Assembly: GCA_910589415.1 (NCBI GenBank)
Contig: OU342630.1
Coordinates: 69,746,186-69,810,185, forward strand
DNA: 64,000 bases
Direction: 5' to 3'
Origin: Malachius bipustulatus
Taxonomy: Eukaryota > Arthropoda > Insecta > Coleoptera > Melyridae
Shown: positions 59,725-64,000 of the stretch, one piece after another
Numbering within the stretch: position 1 is the stretch's first letter
Layout: every line of letters begins with the position of its first letter
The notes under the pieces: model-generated
Seen by the model: only the letters and a program-made list of their open reading frames with translations
Database searches by the model: none
What the model was told of the DNA's origin: nothing
Program-made: the position numbers and the translations under genes

Positions 59725-61800
59725 CTAAAAAAAAACTTCCAAGTCACTAAACATCACTCATTTTCCTGCACAAACAAAACGAAAAGCGTCATCACTTCTC
59801 AACACGTCCGGATATGGTTGAAGACTGATGAAGAGATGGAACTGTTTTAATCCCTTGAATCGTATATAGTATTAGGTAGCAAACTAAATATAAACAAACT
59901 GCTTCTGGAACAACTCGACATTATTGTTGTTAACGAATGATTGTAATGTAATAGAACTTGGTTAACAGTTACCGATTTGATTTTCATATTTTAAAAGACC
60001 ACGTTTATATCAGTTTTAACTGACGATATTTTTTATATATAAAACAACCTCTTTCATAATTAAAGTATAAAACTATTATTAAATTCACAAAAATTAAAAA
60101 TGTTACCATTAAGAAATCGTTGTTAACAGTTAACTAATGTTGCCTAACGAATCCCCCGTTGAACTTCAACGTTCCGAATCGGGATTTGCCGTTATGATTT
60201 AAAAACCTGTCCTTCAAACAAACGAACTGAGCTTTGATTTACAAAATTTATTAACATTGATGCTGTAAAATTTTAAACAATCTCCTGCTTTATATCTAAT
60301 AAACTGTTTTCTCAGTGTAAAACAATAAGTTAACATTAAGAATAAATGAGAACCTGTACATAACAATAGAGAACATATACAGGCTGGTCCCGAAATGGCG
60401 GACACGGTATATACAGAGGATGCGGAAAAAGACCACAAATAATTTAAAACAAAAATTATTTCCTCGCTTTCGTTAGCTAGACATATGATCGCCTTTTCCT
60501 AAAAGTGTAAACAACTTCCACTGACAAAGCACATGATTTATGATCACACATATGCTATCACACGTTATAGCTATTACGTTTTCCTTTAATTTTCTTTTAA
60601 TTATCGGTAACGGAATAACAGGCATTCCAATTTTACATGTTCCTTAAGTTTAATAAAATTTGTCAACGTGGCATCTTTGTTCAAGTTAATAATTAATAGT
60701 AATTGAACGTTTCATGCAAGTGTCACTTTTTGTTACAAAATTTGTCATATTATCTTCTTAAATAAGCGATACAGAAGACAAAATTAAATGAATTTAGAAT
60801 TCCTAATCCACAATTAATGCTCTGGAACTACCTATCTGTTTCCGCCATTTTGAACTCACGCATTAATTAGCTCGATAAAAAGCTGATTGGTCAAATTAAT
60901 GTTGATTCTGAGAATGAGTGGTTAGTGTCTCATTTACCAGATAAATGAAAGTTGTTGAAGAATTAATATTATATTATTCATTAAAATTATTAATCTTGAT
61001 CTTGATTTAGAGACACTCGGCACTGCACTGCGCGCAAAAATGACGTCATACTCTGACCTAGCTTCCTTGTCGAACGTCAACTTTACGAAAAAAAAGTAAT
61101 TGCGCCCTTGTAAAACGAAAGCTCTAATAATTAAAGGTATGCAAAGTAAACAAAAAATCTTCAAAAAATTAACTGATTCGTTCAGATTATGGTATACAAT
61201 CACATGATTTTGTATATCTATTTATAAGCAAAATAATAACGTTAATGCAGAAATATTTCAATATATTTCTAGTATAACCTACCTACTTAACACTAGACTA
61301 TTTTTAACACAATTCTTATTAACGAAAACTAAATAAAATTATTAATTAAGCTTACAAATAATTCATAAAAAATAATATTATTATCGCTAAACTCTGAACG
61401 TCTTTTTTTGATGATTTTATGTTTAAGCTTGTTAAGTTTTGGTTTCAAAATATCTCAGTTGCCTAATCCTACAAAGTTGTCATTAAAACATTAAAAAATT
61501 CAAAATGAGGTTTTACTGTAAAAAATGAAGTAAAGCCGTCAGTGCTCTCCAGAAAGTGTTCAGTAACCATGTGCTCTTTATCTCGACCCAGTTTACATAC
61601 TGTAAATGCGTCTTAAGAACCCTCTTTCCACCCAATCCGACCTTGACAGGATGAAGTGCGCCCCAGCAGCATGAATGCTTTTCCCCGCTGAGCCGAAGGG
61701 GGGAGGGGGGGACGAGAGTCCCATCGACCAGGTAACGATCGAAATGAGATGACGTAACCTCATTGAGAGCACCAAACACTGGGCTGACCCAGTGACCCCA
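59725..61800. other. Intergenic, no gene supported
   Basis: AT-rich. Frames at 60214-60438 and 60934-61203 lack motifs. TGACGTCA occurs once near 61041. GC content rises toward 61620 ahead of the candidate promoter. Confidence 0.4.
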
Positions 61801-61832
61801 AACCATTCACAGCGGCGCGCCCTCCCGGGCGC

Positions 61833-61949
61833 TATATTTAGCACGCCAAGTCAACGAACCTCGCTCCCGGTTCAGCCCGTTTCATCCTGCAGGACCGAGA
61901 GCGGATGGGTGCAGTGCGGCGCAGATGGGATCGATTGAGATTCGAGTAG
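61833..61949 (+). promoter_or_regulatory. Candidate promoter and first (5' UTR) exon
   Basis: In a GC-rich island, CTATATTTAG at about 61832-61841 could be a TATA box, with TTCAGC near 61871 as initiator. The putative exon ends at TAG/GTAAGG (donor GT at 61950). An ATG at 61905 opens 14 codons and meets TAG at the exon end, so the exon would be untranslated or carry a uORF. The rest of the gene would lie downstream, perhaps outside the window. The opposed minus-strand frames at 61513-61844 are composition shadows. Confidence 0.4.
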
Positions 61950-62361
61950 GTAAGGTGTTGAGGTTTTCATATTGTTTATCTTCGCAAAGTAGCCGCAGAA
62001 GACGCTCCCGTTATACGTCATGAGTGACGTGATGAGCTAATCCATCCGAGGGCTAATCCGACAATCCATTCAATAACTGGGAGCAAAACATTTTCAACGA
62101 TTTGCCAAGAATGGTTATTATGTTTAATTTTTTATATTAAATAAATTTGCCCTGTCTTGCAAAAGTTGCATTTCATAAAAAAGGTTTCTTTTTGACAGAC
62201 AGACAAACCGACAGATAGGTACTATCAAAATTCAGGTTTTTAATTTTTTTTTTCAGAACTTAAAAAAATTTATTCGTTTAATTTTTCTTTGCTAAAGTAG
62301 GTACCAGGGAGTACTCACAATTTCCCAAGTGACTAGCTTGTAAATAGATTAGAAATGTATA

Positions 62362-63218
62362 CAGGGTGAGTCATTTTATATCTCTGATATCTCTGTTGGT
62401 AAGCCAGAAAAAAAATTATGTAGGTACAAAAAACATTGTAGAACAACAAAAAAAGTTGTTCAGGACAATGGGAATCATAATATTACTGTACTAATGACTT
62501 TGAGTTTGTGGACCAATTTTAGGTCCATTTGAAAGTCAAGATAGTTTTTTAAATATGACACCTGTATATTATTGTTTTTCAAATTTACTTAGAAAATCTA
62601 ATAAGAATGGTTTTTAACAGTGGCAATTTAAATTGAGTAGGTTGTGAGCTATAAACAAGTGAAAATCGTAATTTTAAATTTTGAAAACAGTGTTCATCGA
62701 CAATGGCCCCAAATATCGCCAAAGGGTTTAACATGTTCCCATCTTAACTTTTCATGTGCTAGTGTTACCTGACAGCGTACTTGATTACGTACAGGCGTGA
62801 TTAAAAATCTGATAGTTTGCTTCAACCTGTATCAAAATTTAAGCCAACCACATAGTAGGATAGCATGTGAAAAGTTAAGACAGGAACATACAAGACGTTT
62901 TCGATATTTGGAGTCGTTTCCGATGTACACTGCTAGGTTTCAAAATGAAAAACTATACGATTTTCAGTTGTTCATAATTCATAATCGATTCATTTTAGAC
63001 TGCAGCTGTAAAAACCATTCTTATTGGATTTAAATGGAAAATATGAAAACCGAAAATATACAGGGTGCCCTATTGAAAAAGTAACATTCAAATGGCTTTG
63101 AAATGGTACCCAAAGTCAAATGACCTCCATTTTCATGGACAACTTTTATTTGTACAATTTTTTTATATCTGGCTTACCAACAGATATCCCGGTTAGAGGA
63201 TTAAAATGACTCACCCTG
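62362..63218. mobile_element. Composite foldback element with CAGGGTGAGTCA ends
   Basis: Left CAGGGTGAGTCATTTTA and right TAAAATGACTCACCCTG are inverted. Next come TTGGTAAGCCAGA and its inverse TCTGGCTTACCAA. The middle (about 62595-63075) is another palindrome of the 16197 family (AACAAGTGAAAATCG; CTGTAAAAACCATTCTTATT). So one family is nested in another. Non-coding. Confidence 0.8.
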
Positions 63219-63699
63219 TATTTATATTGTCTAGCATATCATTATTCCGAGCAAATACATTCCATTTGTCTGCAGGAACGTCGCCGGAGTCAAATATTAA
63301 CCCCTTGTTAGCGAGGCAGGGGGGGCTCATTAAGTATAAAACAGAAAATTGAAGAAAATTGGATTAAATTTTGTTCATGCTTCTTATGTACTTAATAGTC
63401 CTTAAGGACTCTTGAATAAATCGTTTTCGTTGATATTTTTCATTAGATAATAATTCATAAAAATGTTCAAACAAGTTTTCGTGAAGGATACTTTGCATTA
63501 ATTATTCTTACGATTATTTTTACACCACATACACTATAAAGTTACAAAAATAAAAACAGTGTTCCTTTTTTGCTGTTCTTTTTTTGTCAATTTTGTTTCC
63601 TTTCAATTTTATCACATTGTGTTTGATAATTTGTCACATTATTTTCCGATTTATCAAAATCTGAATATTCTATCACAAATTAAATCCCTCTTTCGTCAA

Positions 63700-63940
63700 A
63701 TAATATTTTCAAAATACTGCCATTACGGTTTTCCAACGCGGAACTCAGGGAGTTGGCAGATCCGAACGCGAGATGTAATTGTGCATCGGCAAATGCATGA
63801 ACACAAATTCATCAATTTCGATTCATGTATTTCCCGCGGCACAATTACTTTTGGCGCCCGGATCGCTCCGCTCCCGCGTCCGTGCGGTTTTTTTCGTCTA
63901 CAATGCTTAGGAAGTTGACCTTGGGAAATTCGTGTTGTAG
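63700..63940 (+). promoter_or_regulatory. GC-rich block ending in a splice donor, possible first exon
   Basis: GC-rich for this window, with GGCGCCCGGATCGCTCCG and CCCGCGTCCGTGCGG, ending at GTTGTAG/GTAAGT (donor GT at 63941). No TATA is seen. It may be a CpG-type first exon of a gene continuing past the window edge; the open frame across it shows no motif. Confidence 0.33.
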
Positions 63941-64000
63941 GTAAGTTTTATCACTTTCCCATCCCAAACTATTTGATTATCTTTGTTAGGTGAACATCAT

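Noticed and set aside
61513..61844. Two overlapping minus-strand frames of 97 and 83 residues
   Set aside because: Overlapping frames in a GC-rich patch with no motif; better explained by low stop frequency in the promoter island.

Overview
This is an AT-rich stretch of a eukaryotic nuclear genome, almost certainly an insect and probably a beetle. The evidence is TATA-box genes with GT-AG introns, AATAAA poly(A) signals, DIRS, Ty3/gypsy and non-LTR retroelements, and many palindromic repeats with CAGGGTG ends. The species call is an inference. Host coding sequence is sparse and most recognisable sequence is mobile DNA.

Layout. 1-9.9 kb: repeats only, including a large foldback element (858-2778) and a decayed non-LTR retrotransposon tail that itself contains a foldback element (2850-3840). 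9.96-15.96 kb: a two-exon gene for a 58-residue Gly/Tyr-rich secreted peptide. Its roughly 5.7 kb intron holds a palindromic element and a decayed DIRS-type tyrosine-recombinase retrotransposon (10496-15344) with 40-bp inverted termini. 16-21 kb: a three-layer nested palindrome (16197-17074) and smaller repeats. 21.18-22.46 kb: an apparently intronless TATA-box gene for a 204-residue Ser-rich basic protein of unknown function. 22.5-45.9 kb: gene-poor, with further foldback elements, a decayed non-LTR RT/RNase H fragment (29.6-30.6 kb) and short palindromes.

45888-57427: a complete minus-strand Ty3/gypsy LTR retrotransposon. It has two 1692-bp LTRs with no difference seen by eye, a 4-bp target duplication (GTAT), a primer-binding site, a polypurine tract, intact gag and pol, and a textbook -1 frameshift signal (A AAA AAC plus an H-type pseudoknot). 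A 2.4-kb region between pol and the 3' LTR has no env-like frame and carries two structured tandem arrays. This is the youngest and best-preserved unit in the window.

57.4-64 kb: mostly unremarkable. It has a possible minus-strand terminal exon (59383-59530), a GC-rich candidate promoter with first exon (61833-61949) and a second possible plus-strand first exon ending at 63940. These may belong to genes outside the window.

The few host genes are each self-contained and I see no pathway linking them. The transposon layers give a relative history: old non-LTR and DIRS remnants, then palindromic elements inserted into them, then the LTR element.
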